Notes: a model not told the origin generated them from the sequence alone. A DNA stretch of 64,000 nucleotides from an uncultured Oxalobacteraceae bacterium (GCA_946480015.1 CAMLIL010000015.1:1-64000), one strand, 5' to 3'; numbered from the stretch's first letter, positions 50,533 to 59,120 are shown. Numbers and translations: made by a program.

Positions 50533-50554
50533 TTTTAAGTAGCTGATTTTAAAG
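50533..50554 (+). repeat. AT-rich direct repeat, copy B
   Basis: Second copy of the TTTTAAG...TGATTTT...AAG element, on the priA side of the central DnaA boxes. The pair could mark duplex-unwinding segments. Confidence 0.45.
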
Positions 50555-50716
50555 ATAAAATTTTCCCGGATTGGTCGCCGCGCGGCCCCAGGTTTGCGCT
50601 GCCTCAAATGCTGAGCTTACGGCTGAGCAGGTTGTTCACAAAGTTGTCCACAGTTTGACCCGTCCGCTGGGGACAAGTGCGCAAGTGCTGCGATCCCGGC
50701 GATTTCTCGCTCAACA

Positions 50717-52747
50717 ATGGCTCAAATGGCGTACTGCATTCTCCACATCGCGCTCGATACTCCGCTCAATAGCTGCTTCGACTACCGCTGGCCGTGCGCG
50801 CCCGGCGAGGAGCCGTTGGCGGGCCAGCTGGCCCTGGTCAATTTCGGCAATCGCGAAGTGGTCGGACTCATCGTCGAGATCCGTGGGCATACCGAAGTCC
50901 CGCCCGACAAGCTGAAAAACGCGCTGGCCGTGCGCGGCCAGCTGGCGCCGCTGCCGCCCGCGTGGATCGAGCTGGCCGCGTTCGCCGCCGACTATTATCA
51001 GCGCCCGCTCGGCGAGGTGGCCCTGCCCGGCCTGCCGAAGAACCTGCGCGTTTTGACGACGGTGGCGCTGGACCGCGCGCTCAAGAAACTGGCCAAGCCG
51101 ATGCCCGCGCACGACGCCACACCGGCCGGCATGCCGGCGCTGAACGGCGCGCAGCAGGAAGCGGCCGACGCCATCGGCGGCGCGCAAGGCTTTACGCCGC
51201 TGCTGCTGTACGGCGTGACCGGCAGCGGCAAGACCGAAGTGTATTTGCAGGCCTGCGCCCAGGTGCTGGCGCGCGAGGCGGACAGCCAGATCCTGATCCT
51301 GGTCCCCGAGATCAACCTGACCCCTCAGCTGGAAGGCAATATCCGCGCGCGCTTTCCCGGCGTGATGCTGGCCACCCTGCATAGCAGCCTGTCGGAAGGC
51401 GAACGCAGTTTGCACTGGCTGGCCGCGCACCAGGGCCAGGCCCGCATCGTGCTCGGCACGCGCCTGGCGATCCTGGCCTCGCTGCCGCACCTGAAGCTGA
51501 TCGTCATCGACGAAGAGCACGACCCTTCGTACAAGCAGCAGGAAGGCTTGCGCTATTCGGCGCGCGACCTGGCCGTATGGCGCGCGCGCCAGCTCGGCAT
51601 ACCGGTGGTGCTGGGATCGGCCACGCCGTCGCTGGAGAGCTGGCACCACGCCGGCTCCGGCCGCTACCGCAAGCTCGAACTGCGCGAGCGCGCCGTCAAG
51701 GACGCGGTGCTGCCGCGCGTGAAGCTGCTGGACATGGAGCGCGACAAGCCGGTCGACGGGCTCACCTCGCACCTGGTGGCGGCGCTGCGCCAGCGCCTCG
51801 AACGGGGCGAACAGTCGCTGCTGTTTTTGAACCGGCGCGGCTATGCGCCGGTGATCTGCTGCGAAGCCTGCGGCTGGATCAGCGACTGCACCCGCTGCAC
51901 CTCGTTCATGGTGCTGCACAAACCCGAACACCGGCTGCGCTGCCACCACTGCAGCCTGGAGATGCGCATTCCGCGCCATTGCCCGACCTGCGGCAACGTC
52001 GACCTGCAGCCACTGGGACGCGGCACCCAGCGGGTCGAGGAAGGCTTGCAGCAGATGTTCCCGCAGGCGCGCATCCTGCGCATCGACGCCGACTCGACGC
52101 GCCTGAAGGGCAGTGCGCAGGCGGCCTTCGATACGGTGCACCGGGGCGAGGTCGATATCCTGATCGGCACCCAGATGGTCGCCAAGGGACACGACTTCAA
52201 GAAGCTGACCCTGGTCGGCATCCTCAATCCCGATACCGCGCTGTTCTCGCAGGATTACCGCGCCAGCGAGCGCCTGTTCGCCCAGCTGATGCAGGTGGCC
52301 GGGCGGGCCGGGCGGGCCGCGCGCAACGAGGGCGGCAGCGCCAGCGAAGTGCTGATCCAGTCGCGCTATGTGGCCCATCCGCTGTATGCGGCGCTGGTGC
52401 GGCACGATTACGACAGTTTCGCCAGCTCCCTTCTGGCCGAGCGCCGCCAGGCCGGGCTGCCGCCTTACATGTATCAGGCGCTGCTGCGCGCCGAAGCGCG
52501 CGAGCTGGCCATCGCCATCGAATTTCTGGAAGCGGCGCGCGACTGCATCGAGCAGGATGGCATCACCATCAACGATCCGATCCCGATGACCATGACGCGC
52601 GTGCACAACGTCGACCGTGCGCAGCTGCTGGTGGAAAGCGCTTCGCGCCCGGCCCTGCAAGCATTCCTGAAAGAGTGGCTGGCGCGCCTGCGCGAGATGA
52701 AGAGCCGGGTCAAGTGGTCGCTGGAAGTGGACCCGCTGGATATTTGA
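50717..52747 (+). CDS. priA: Primosomal protein N' (replication restart helicase)
   Basis: A 676-aa 3'-5' helicase that reloads the replisome at stalled forks. The N-terminal DNA-binding domain is followed by Walker A (GVTGSGKTEVY), DEEHD, and the paired zinc-binding cysteines (CCEACGWISDCTRC and CHHCSLEMRIPRHCPTC). The C-terminal helicase has QMVAKGHDF and QVAGRAGRA. ATG 50717 is used; ATG 50726 is an alternative three codons on. The coding sequence is complete and marks the left edge of the accessory island. Confidence 0.95.
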   Translation: MAQMAYCILHIALDTPLNSCFDYRWPCAPGEEPLAGQLALVNFGNREVVGLIVEIRGHTEVPPDKLKNALAVRGQLAPLPPAWIELAAFAADYYQRPLGEVALPGLPKNLRVLTTVALDRALKKLAKPMPAHDATPAGMPALNGAQQEAADAIGGAQGFTPLLLYGVTGSGKTEVYLQACAQVLAREADSQILILVPEINLTPQLEGNIRARFPGVMLATLHSSLSEGERSLHWLAAHQGQARIVLGTRLAILASLPHLKLIVIDEEHDPSYKQQEGLRYSARDLAVWRARQLGIPVVLGSATPSLESWHHAGSGRYRKLELRERAVKDAVLPRVKLLDMERDKPVDGLTSHLVAALRQRLERGEQSLLFLNRRGYAPVICCEACGWISDCTRCTSFMVLHKPEHRLRCHHCSLEMRIPRHCPTCGNVDLQPLGRGTQRVEEGLQQMFPQARILRIDADSTRLKGSAQAAFDTVHRGEVDILIGTQMVAKGHDFKKLTLVGILNPDTALFSQDYRASERLFAQLMQVAGRAGRAARNEGGSASEVLIQSRYVAHPLYAALVRHDYDSFASSLLAERRQAGLPPYMYQALLRAEARELAIAIEFLEAARDCIEQDGITINDPIPMTMTRVHNVDRAQLLVESASRPALQAFLKEWLARLREMKSRVKWSLEVDPLDI

Positions 52748-53032
52748 CTGCGGTGGCTGACAGAACGCCTTGTCGGTCAGCAGCAGGAAGCCACGAGCAT
52801 CCTCCAGCTTGTAGATCAGGCGCATGACGTCATCCATGCGCTCCCAGTTTTGCGCGGTATCGAGGTGAGCCACTGGCGATGGAGGGTAGTTCTTCATTGT
52901 GCACCCCAGCAGCTTCTTGAGTGCAGCGACCGGCCATGCCAATCTGCTATTGATACGGATAGTCCGCAGAGTAGTCACTACACCAATCAGCACCAGAAAG
53001 CGAAAGGATCTTTCCGCTTTACAGTAATGCAA
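52748..53032 (-). pseudogene. Possible truncated gene remnant abutting priA
   Basis: A minus-strand frame from about 52897 reads MKNYPPSPVAHLDTAQ then NWERMDDVMRLIYKLEDARG and LLLTDKAFCQ. It has natural-looking composition and then runs straight into antisense priA with no stop, as if its 3' part had been lost at this junction. The frame may extend upstream to 53032. No family was recognised. The rest of the 510-bp priA-53258 gap holds a small inverted repeat (AAAGCG...CGCTTT, about 52996-53019) and AT-rich sequence. Confidence 0.3.
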
Positions 53033-53168
53033 CCAAGCGAATCACCCTGTCGCGATTTAACTTGGAAACATCCTGTGCAAGCAATTATTACTTACAGGAT
53101 GATTGTAGGCAATGATCAATAAAAATGTCAACAGTGAAATATTTTTATGAGGATCATAATAGACATTG

Positions 53169-53198
53169 TTGACGCAAGTCGAGATGGTTGGGCTAAAT
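53169..53198 (+). promoter_or_regulatory. Candidate sigma70 promoter of the PD-(D/E)XK gene
   Basis: TTGACG (53169-53174) and CTAAAT (53193-53198), spaced 18 bp, lie 60 bp upstream of the GTG at 53258. Only this pair in the AT-rich leader has near-consensus form and spacing. Confidence 0.35.
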
Positions 53199-53257
53199 GA
53201 AACACATACCCGGCACTGCATAGTAGGAATCTTTAAACCGAATAGAGGAAGGGTTTC

Positions 53258-55234
53258 GTGAGTAAGTTTTATGACAAAGTTAAACGCGGCGGCGTGGTTG
53301 GTCCCCGCAAGCGGGGCTTCACTTTAGAAGATTGGTGGAAAGCGTATGATGAATTAGCGTCCGAGGATAAGCGCGATACGCTCTTGTACATATCAGGAAA
53401 GCATATTCACACAAAGCTATCGGCTATACGCAATACGCTTGCCCAATCTTCGTTGTCTAGTCTATCTAAAACAACTCGCACTAAGGCACTCATTTCAGCA
53501 GCCAATCATCAGCTTGAAAGCATGGAGCTACAGATAAGGCGACGGACTGAGGAGGATGCAGGCAGCGGCACTGCAACATTGGATATTAGAACTTTAGCGA
53601 GCACCCAACTTACACTAGCTAATGGCAAAAGCTACAACGTAGAGGCCGTGCTCGGCGGAATGCTAGATGGTGTGGTGATTCCAATAAGAGCAGCGCTTGC
53701 GACAGGGCGCAGCGACGTAGACGACAGTTTTGATGCCGTCAATTGGGGTCACGTCTCGCATGAGATTAACCTTGGTATGCTCTACGACCAAACTGAGAAT
53801 TTGTGGGAAGATTGTATCTGGAACACCTACATAATAGGAGGTGCACGCGAAAACATTCTGGCGATGCCCCTTGATCTGGACGCAAAACTCGGTACGCACG
53901 CTGCGGCCGCCCGAAAACTTGCGTTGGGGATTGAGTCGTTCTCTTATGCCAGACAAGCTATTCAGCTACTAGGCATTCGCGCACTCCCGACAAGAATCAA
54001 GGAAGTGCTTGCGGTAGTGAACGAAGGCGGCCAACAGCAGATTCAACTAGGGCGCAACGAACTCGCCCCCCATAGCCAAACTATGCTGTTTGCGTTACGA
54101 ACAATGGCATGTCCTCCATATTACGACTCTTTGATAGATCAAAAACAGTCAGGCCTCGGAGGAGCTAGCCTTTCGCAGTTGTTTGACGTATGGATGCTGG
54201 TTTCTCAAGCAGCAACCCGTTTATGGGAGGAAACTTCATCAGCTTATTTGCCAGAACTGCCGCCCCTGACAGATGAAGTATGTAACATGCAGGATTACAT
54301 TCCTTTTTTCGATATCGATGTACTCATCAAGGCAGCGCATGAGGCTACAGGAGTTCCGGTCACGCAAGTAAAGGCTGTTATTGACTTTCTGACTTTTCAG
54401 GGGGAAAGGAATCAAGAATTCTTCACACAACCTTTAGTGTTTACAGGGGAGAAGTCAAAGTTGTACCCCATCTTCGGCGCGATAGCTATGGCGCCAAATT
54501 TGCGATATGTGCTTGAATGCTGGATGGCTCAGCTAAAGGTAAAGCTCGATGAACGAGGGTTAGTGTTCGAAGCCCACATTCGTTCTGAAATCGCCGAAGC
54601 GATCAAAGGTTCGCCAATGTTGTCGAAGCTAGCAAAATTCATATCGGAGGATTACACATTTAGATGTAAGGATGGGGCATTTGGACAAATCGATGCAATA
54701 TTTTGCATTGGCTCACACGTCTTTGTCCTTGAAGCGAAATGCATTCTAGAGCCAACCGACTCAACATCCATAGGGACACATCGTCTTGCCATTGAACATG
54801 CCGCCGAACAAGCGAGAACTCGCGTAAAATTAATTGACCAGCATCGCGAAGAATTTCGAGCTGACGTAAAGCAATTTGGCTGGAGCCTTCCGTCTCATTT
54901 CCACATTCATCCGCTTATCGCTGTGAGTACGATTGCTCATGTAGGCGTTCCTTTGGATGGAGTTCCGGTCGTAGACGAGTACGTTTTGCGTAAATTCTTT
55001 GCAGGAGGTTATGAGGACGTCGGCCTAGACACAAGTGATTTTTCTGTCGCTGAACGCATTTTCAGGCCGTTTTATGCCGATGCAACAGAAGCCGAAGCAA
55101 GTGCAGCTGATTATTTCAAGCAGCCACCACAGTTACTGCAGTATTCGGACGCTCTACGGCTTCGAGACGTCCCGATATATGCGGCGGCTGAGGATGATTG
55201 GAGCGGTATGTTAGTCGACTATGAACAAAGTTAG
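53258..55234 (+). CDS. Large protein with C-terminal PD-(D/E)XK nuclease-like domain
   Basis: A 658-aa protein, starting at GTG after AGGAAGG. The N-terminal about 450 residues show no domain I recognise. The C-terminal part carries a PD-(D/E)XK core: Asp479 in GQIDAIF, then a beta-strand and Glu492-Ala-Lys494 in VFVLEAKC, followed by a helix with Gln (HAAEQARTRVKLI), as in NERD and restriction-like nucleases. No signal peptide or membrane helix is present, so it should act in the cytoplasm. Lower GC and different codon use from priA indicate transfer. It stands alone on the plus strand at the edge of an island with a reverse transcriptase and an IS element. A single-gene defence nuclease is plausible but not shown. 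Confidence 0.75.
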   Translation: MSKFYDKVKRGGVVGPRKRGFTLEDWWKAYDELASEDKRDTLLYISGKHIHTKLSAIRNTLAQSSLSSLSKTTRTKALISAANHQLESMELQIRRRTEEDAGSGTATLDIRTLASTQLTLANGKSYNVEAVLGGMLDGVVIPIRAALATGRSDVDDSFDAVNWGHVSHEINLGMLYDQTENLWEDCIWNTYIIGGARENILAMPLDLDAKLGTHAAAARKLALGIESFSYARQAIQLLGIRALPTRIKEVLAVVNEGGQQQIQLGRNELAPHSQTMLFALRTMACPPYYDSLIDQKQSGLGGASLSQLFDVWMLVSQAATRLWEETSSAYLPELPPLTDEVCNMQDYIPFFDIDVLIKAAHEATGVPVTQVKAVIDFLTFQGERNQEFFTQPLVFTGEKSKLYPIFGAIAMAPNLRYVLECWMAQLKVKLDERGLVFEAHIRSEIAEAIKGSPMLSKLAKFISEDYTFRCKDGAFGQIDAIFCIGSHVFVLEAKCILEPTDSTSIGTHRLAIEHAAEQARTRVKLIDQHREEFRADVKQFGWSLPSHFHIHPLIAVSTIAHVGVPLDGVPVVDEYVLRKFFAGGYEDVGLDTSDFSVAERIFRPFYADATEAEASAADYFKQPPQLLQYSDALRLRDVPIYAAAEDDWSGMLVDYEQS

Positions 55235-55597
55235 GCGAATCCGCAATTAGGGAACGAGGTCGCCGCATAAAGCCGCCGCTAAATTGACTACCAATCGCAC
55301 TACCTTTCGAAAACGTCTTACATCCGCCCTTACATAGGACATAAAAACAACAAAGCCCGGTCCATTGGACCTGGCTAAGTTATTGATTTTATTGGTAGGC
55401 CCTCTCGGAGTCGAACCGCGCACCAAAGGATTATGAGTCCGTTAAACAAAAGGCTGGAAACCAAAGCAAGTCTTTGAATTTAAAACAAATTCCTTGCCAT
55501 CCGCCGCTAAAAATAGCGTACAGGCAGGACCAGAATTGGACCAGATAGCTGGCGGCAGACCGGACGGTGAACGGACACCGGCCTACAGCCAGCCACT
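55235..55597. other. Intergenic region with tRNA-derived sequence
   Basis: This 363-bp gap separates the plus-strand nuclease-like gene from the minus-strand 120-aa gene. Apart from the tRNA fragment at 55393-55446 it has only a short GC-rich inverted repeat near 55354-55372 (GCCCGGTCC...GGACCTGGC). No gene seen. Confidence 0.5.
55393..55446 (-). pseudogene. 3' half of a CAU-anticodon tRNA (attachment-site-like remnant)
   Basis: On the minus strand this reads as a tRNA from the anticodon stem to the CCA end. It has anticodon loop CTCATAA (CAT at 55433-55435), variable loop TGGTG, T-loop with GGTTCGACTCC, acceptor 3' strand AGGGCCT, discriminator A and CCA. The D-arm and 5' acceptor strand are absent, and the stems have mismatches, so it is not a functional tRNA. 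Integrative elements commonly carry the 3' part of a tRNA gene as their attachment site. A related anticodon-arm sequence occurs at 61974-61993. Confidence 0.65.
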
Positions 55598-55960
55598 TTA
55601 GTCTTCGGTATTTGTGGACGGGTCGCTCAGATCCAAGATCAAGCCGTGGCTCTCCGCACCCCCAACAAGGCGATCGTGCTCATACTGATCAGGATTCAGA
55701 CTTACTGAAAAGCCGCGCTTCCTCATTTCGGTTAACGACCGCGCGTTAGCTTCGTCGCCAAAATCGCCCGGCTTGCGCACATATTCTGAGACCACATGCT
55801 CAGCATGGTCAACGATTTTCTGATCCTTGACTGACAAACTCTGATACAAATATGGCGAATTAACAGCGTCCCCTTCGAAGTCTCCCTCCGGGATCGTAAT
55901 ATTTTTGAAAGCTTGAAGAGCCTCTGTGACATCATTAATTGTAGGCTTAGGTAAGAACAT
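55598..55960 (-). CDS. Hypothetical 120-aa protein
   Basis: Unrecognised acidic soluble protein starting MFLPKPTINDVTEALQAF, with AAAGGAA at a good distance before the ATG. No membrane segment or known motif. It lies 72 bp after the 348-aa gene on the same strand, so both are probably co-transcribed. Small acidic proteins in islands can be immunity or antitoxin proteins, but nothing here proves that. Confidence 0.6.
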   Translation of the reverse strand: MFLPKPTINDVTEALQAFKNITIPEGDFEGDAVNSPYLYQSLSVKDQKIVDHAEHVVSEYVRKPGDFGDEANARSLTEMRKRGFSVSLNPDQYEHDRLVGGAESHGLILDLSDPSTNTED

Positions 55961-56032
55961 GGAAATTCCTTTCGGTTAAACATTGCGCATGATTGGTTAG
56001 GGCTTGCGGCTCGGTGCAGTTACAGGACGTCA

Positions 56033-57079
56033 TTAAAATGCATCTTGGGAAAATTTCTTGGTAACTGGATCAAACCCCCGCTCAACAGCAATCTCAAAAT
56101 AGTGCGCCGCCATCGCCATGTCAGGCGGGATTACGCCTGAGAACTCATCCTGAGCCATACCGGGTTTAAGAGGCAAATAATAGTGAGAGGTAATCAACGC
56201 AGCTGGGCCGCTTCCGTACTTGGCGGCGTCGTGGTAGGATTTGAAGGCGAACAATCGCTCCCCATGCAAATCACTCTCTGCGTACAGTTGCCCCTGCAAA
56301 GTGTAAAAATCAACGCGGCTTTCATCCTCCAAGAAAACATCGTCGCCCGCATCCAAGGCTTTGGCGACAAATTTACAAAGACTTTTAGCGCGCACCAAGT
56401 TTTGTTCAGCCCCCCATCCGTTGCGCAAGGCTCTTGCCAAATTGACCTTGACATAGTGAAGAGGGGTCTCACTCAGCATCTCCAGCAAAGCTACGCCAAG
56501 TTTGGCACGAGGTCCGGTCTTTTGATTTACCAAGCGAATAGCCAGAGGGCCGATGTACAGTGGCAGCGCCTTGTTGGTAGGCCCGATGCTAGCTTTAATT
56601 GCGCAGCGAAACAATTCCAAGTCATCTTCGGTAGGCAACTCGCCCACGAGCTCATACATAAGAAGCAAGAAAAATGCTTGAAGAGGGACCCCCGCATTCC
56701 GCAGCTCATTGATCTTGTCAACGTCCAAGGCAGGGCTTTGTGGTCTTGCAGCGGTGGGCTGCCAATTCGCAATGAGCTCATCTACACGTTCTAACTGGAC
56801 ATCGTGCTTCAGGCTGTACTCGGTCAAGCGCCTGGCCTCGCGCTCGCGGCGATCCCTCAATTCAGACGCTGTACATTCTTCATCCCAGGACGACTCTGGA
56901 AAATCAGAAAGACCGACGTTAGCAGACCAAGTACGGTAGTCCACTTCAGCTAAAACATAGCTGGTCGCATCTTTGAAATTAAAAGTGTCAGGGACTGAAG
57001 TGCCCTGTGCTGACAAACATTCGCGGAGACGCTTCGATATACGCGCGAATAGAGTTTTTGACTTAATGTTGAATTTCAT
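56033..57079 (-). CDS. Hypothetical 348-aa protein, possible Sel1/TPR-like repeats
   Basis: Begins MKFNIKSKTLFARISKRL. The C-terminal half contains short helical repeats with Sel1-like spacing (AFKSYHDAAKYGSGPAALITS; AAHYFEIAVERGFDP; LVRAKSLCKFVAKAL), suggesting a protein-interaction scaffold. The N-terminal half is charged (RDRREREARRLTEYSL) and unrecognised. The island location and lower GC suggest acquisition with its neighbours. Confidence 0.6.
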   Translation of the reverse strand: MKFNIKSKTLFARISKRLRECLSAQGTSVPDTFNFKDATSYVLAEVDYRTWSANVGLSDFPESSWDEECTASELRDRREREARRLTEYSLKHDVQLERVDELIANWQPTAARPQSPALDVDKINELRNAGVPLQAFFLLLMYELVGELPTEDDLELFRCAIKASIGPTNKALPLYIGPLAIRLVNQKTGPRAKLGVALLEMLSETPLHYVKVNLARALRNGWGAEQNLVRAKSLCKFVAKALDAGDDVFLEDESRVDFYTLQGQLYAESDLHGERLFAFKSYHDAAKYGSGPAALITSHYYLPLKPGMAQDEFSGVIPPDMAMAAHYFEIAVERGFDPVTKKFSQDAF

Positions 57080-57328
57080 ATCGGCTCCCGGCGGGCAAGC
57101 ATAGGCAGCCCGCCAAAAAAGTTAAGGCGGGGAATGCACGCTTTAGCCGCGAGGCCGAGGGTGGTGATTGAATTACCCTACAAAAATCGTACCACGGGCG
57201 CCCCTCCGGCGTCAATTACAACCTTAGCGAGGTGACAGTACACGGGGCAAAATGTGCTTCCGAATCAGTCAGACATCTTGACATCGGCAGCAGCCTGCAT
57301 GCCGACCGATGATTATGCAATGGGTCGG

Positions 57329-58534
57329 CTAGGACTTACGGGGCAAGCCTAAAAAAGCTCTTGCATCCGCACCGATTTCCGAGAGCTTGATCCCCAAGCC
57401 CGTTCCATAGACCGTACGTAACGCCTTGTGTTCCGCCTTTCGCAACTCAAGCTGCACGTCGTCAATGTTCGCGCACATGTCATAAGCGCCAAGGTAGCCG
57501 TCCCGCTTGGCTGCAATGGTCTGCCCTAGTGTGCGAAGCGTGATGTTCCTACTGAGCAGCTGCTTGATGTTGCTAAAGCCAAGCAGCTCCTGCTTCAGAC
57601 GCAGCAGCTGGGCATCTGCCAACCTCAACTCATAGCCAGCCGCCGCCGGCGCAAGCTCTAGCCCAAGGAACTCAGCTGGATGATGAGGAGAATAAATCAC
57701 CGATTTGGACCCTGGGCCGAGAGCCGGAACGTCTAAGCCGATTTTGTTGAACTCACTTTTGCAAAAAGCTGCGACCTGATTGCATTCGCTTTCGTCCCTG
57801 CAAAGGAAGATCAAATCGTCGGCATACCGAACAGCACTAGCGCCTGATTGCTCAACTTTTTGGTCGAAATCGACCAAGAGCAGATTCGAGAAGAACGGAG
57901 ACAGAGGCATCCCTTGCCGTACCCCCAGCCCACGCTTAATTCCGAGCTTGGCGATGTCGGCAGCGACTGCTCGACTGGGCGAATCAACTTCACATTCCAA
58001 CGCGGTGAACAGCAAGACATGCAACGACCGCTCCTTAATCAGCTTCTTGATGGCATTTTGCAGATCAGCACGTGGGATTGAATCGAAGAATGCGGTAATG
58101 TCGGTTTTGTATACCCAGGATCTCTCGCGGCGCGATGCGCAAGCGATATCTGCCGCCATGTGAACACTGCGCCCTTTGATAAACCCGAAGCTGATGTTAT
58201 TCGCCAGCTTCACGGCATACCTATCTCCGAGGTACGCGGCCAACGCACCTTGAACGATCCGATCCCGTACGGTCGGAACGCAAATCAAGCGCTTTTTGCC
58301 ACTCGGTTTAGGGACCAAGTACGGCTTCAAAGGTGAAAATGAAAACTTGCGCTCACGGATGTCGCGAGCCAGACGAACCAGATGGCCCTTTGCATCAAGA
58401 TGGAAGTCATTGATCGACTGGCCATCGACACCAGTGGTGTTGCGAGACAGGAGTTTTGTTTTCTTGTAGAGATGCTTCCACACAGCACTGAGCGTCGCGT
58501 GGGAAAGTACTTGGTCGTATGCAGTCGAGCCCAT
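57329..58534 (-). CDS. Reverse transcriptase (non-intron, unknown-group or group-II-like)
   Basis: A 401-aa RNA-directed DNA polymerase. The RT0 motif TTGVDGQSINDF, fingers (VPKPSGKKRLICVPTVRDRIVQ), motif A KTDITAFFDSIP (Asp145), motif 4 RQGMPLSPFFSN and catalytic RYADDLIF (Asp239, Asp240) are all present. No maturase X domain or HNH endonuclease follows, so this is not a typical group II intron protein. The motif is QGxxxSP, not the SQ form of diversity-generating retroelements, and retron hallmarks are not seen. ATG 58534 is chosen because TGA of the upstream ORF is one base before it (TGAAATG), implying coupled translation. Defence-associated RT families have this compact shape; the exact group needs a profile search. 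Confidence 0.85.
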   Translation of the reverse strand: MGSTAYDQVLSHATLSAVWKHLYKKTKLLSRNTTGVDGQSINDFHLDAKGHLVRLARDIRERKFSFSPLKPYLVPKPSGKKRLICVPTVRDRIVQGALAAYLGDRYAVKLANNISFGFIKGRSVHMAADIACASRRERSWVYKTDITAFFDSIPRADLQNAIKKLIKERSLHVLLFTALECEVDSPSRAVAADIAKLGIKRGLGVRQGMPLSPFFSNLLLVDFDQKVEQSGASAVRYADDLIFLCRDESECNQVAAFCKSEFNKIGLDVPALGPGSKSVIYSPHHPAEFLGLELAPAAAGYELRLADAQLLRLKQELLGFSNIKQLLSRNITLRTLGQTIAAKRDGYLGAYDMCANIDDVQLELRKAEHKALRTVYGTGLGIKLSEIGADARAFLGLPRKS

Positions 58535-58535
58535 T

Positions 58536-59120
58536 TCAGGTGTGCCGCTGGCGTTGACCCCCCCCGAGCCAGCGGAAAAAGCCACCGTCGGCAGAGTCTT
58601 GGCTGAGAGCCTCTTGCGAGTCGTCCAAGCCGCTGACACCGCCGCTAACGCTCACGCGATTGCTCGCCTTTGCGCCATTTTGCCGCATGGTAACGTGCAG
58701 CGCAACCTGCATAGATGCATGAGGCACACCGTCCACCCAACCACCAGCCACCGAAATGCGAATCATACTCGTTTGCATTCTCAACACCCCCAGTTCACTA
58801 CAACAATTGAACAAAAAGCACGCGGTAGTCGCGATTAAAAGCCATCGCTTCCACCAAGACGGGGCAGAATGCAAAACGTTCTCACGCTTCGACGTTTGCG
58901 GCGCGCCCGCGCCTTTGCTCCTTGACTGCCCCGCACGTTTCTTATTCGCCTTCCCAACTAAATCGGGAGTAGAAGACGAAACACCAGGACAGCCGTCGGC
59001 AGAGTCTTGGCTGAGAGCCTCTTGCGAGTCGTCCAAGCCGCTGACACCGCCGCTAACGCTCACGCGATTGCTCGCCTTTGCGCCATTAGGCCGCATGGTA
59101 ACGTGCAGCGCAACCTGCAT
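58536..59120 (-). CDS. Unknown ORF upstream of the RT, carrying two in-frame 140-bp repeats
   Basis: A 194-codon frame that ends one base before the RT start. Its first and last parts are nearly identical, because the 140-bp direct repeats lie 408 bp apart (a multiple of three). Each repeat encodes MQVALHVTMRxNGAKAS followed by NRVSVSGGVSGLDDSQEA. Between them lie a basic stretch (GKANKKRAGQSRSKG) and a hydrophobic segment (WWKRWLLIATTACFLFNCC), possibly a membrane anchor. An internal ATG at 58712 would give a 58-aa product. It may be a genuine protein or only a transcribed RNA template region; it has no family I recognise. Confidence 0.45.
   Translation of the reverse strand: MQVALHVTMRPNGAKASNRVSVSGGVSGLDDSQEALSQDSADGCPGVSSSTPDLVGKANKKRAGQSRSKGAGAPQTSKRENVLHSAPSWWKRWLLIATTACFLFNCCSELGVLRMQTSMIRISVAGGWVDGVPHASMQVALHVTMRQNGAKASNRVSVSGGVSGLDDSQEALSQDSADGGFFRWLGGGQRQRHT
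58585..58724 (-). repeat. 140-bp direct repeat, RT-proximal copy
   Basis: Identical to the copy at 58993-59132 except at 58680-58681. On the RT-coding strand this copy has AA (codon CAA, Gln) where the other has CT (codon CCT, Pro). It lies immediately upstream of the RT start. Confidence 0.95.

Larger units (their letters stand above)
50078..50652. other. DnaA-box cluster: candidate replication origin or DnaA-binding locus
   Basis: Boxes matching TTWTNCACA or one base away: TTATGCACA 50078-50086, TTGTCCACA 50242-50250, TTATCCACA 50254-50262, inverted TTATCCACA 50268-50276, TTATGCACA 50480-50488, TTGTTCACA 50632-50640 and TTGTCCACA 50644-50652. Two are perfect consensus sites forming an inverted pair. 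AT-rich stretches flank the central trio (50127-50182 and about 50490-50565) and could unwind. oriC lies beside hemE in Caulobacter and other alphaproteobacteria. In Burkholderiales the origin is usually near dnaA/gidA, which are not in this window, so this could also be a DnaA-titration or regulatory site. Confidence 0.6.
50004..50716. other. 713-bp hemE-priA intergenic region
   Basis: Unusually long and AT-rich for this genome. It contains the DnaA-box cluster and AT-rich repeats listed separately. A 69-codon frame at 50152-50361 runs through the boxes and has no family resemblance, so I do not call it. No tRNA or clear small RNA is seen. Confidence 0.6.

Noticed and set aside
55393..55446. 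Complete tRNA gene
   Set aside because: No D-arm or 5' acceptor strand can be found upstream on the minus strand, and anticodon and T stems contain mismatches.
57080..57328. Hairpin with A/T tract near 57088-57120 as a terminator for the RT transcript
   Set aside because: On the RT-transcribed strand the T run comes before the stem, not after it, so it lacks terminator geometry in that direction.
57329..58534. Group II intron
   Set aside because: No maturase X domain, no HNH endonuclease and no recognisable intron domain V hairpin at the 3' side.
58535..58639. Earlier GTG start of the RT at 58639
   Set aside because: It would translate part of the 140-bp repeat in another frame; the TGAAATG junction at 58538-58532 and the family N-terminus favour ATG 58534.
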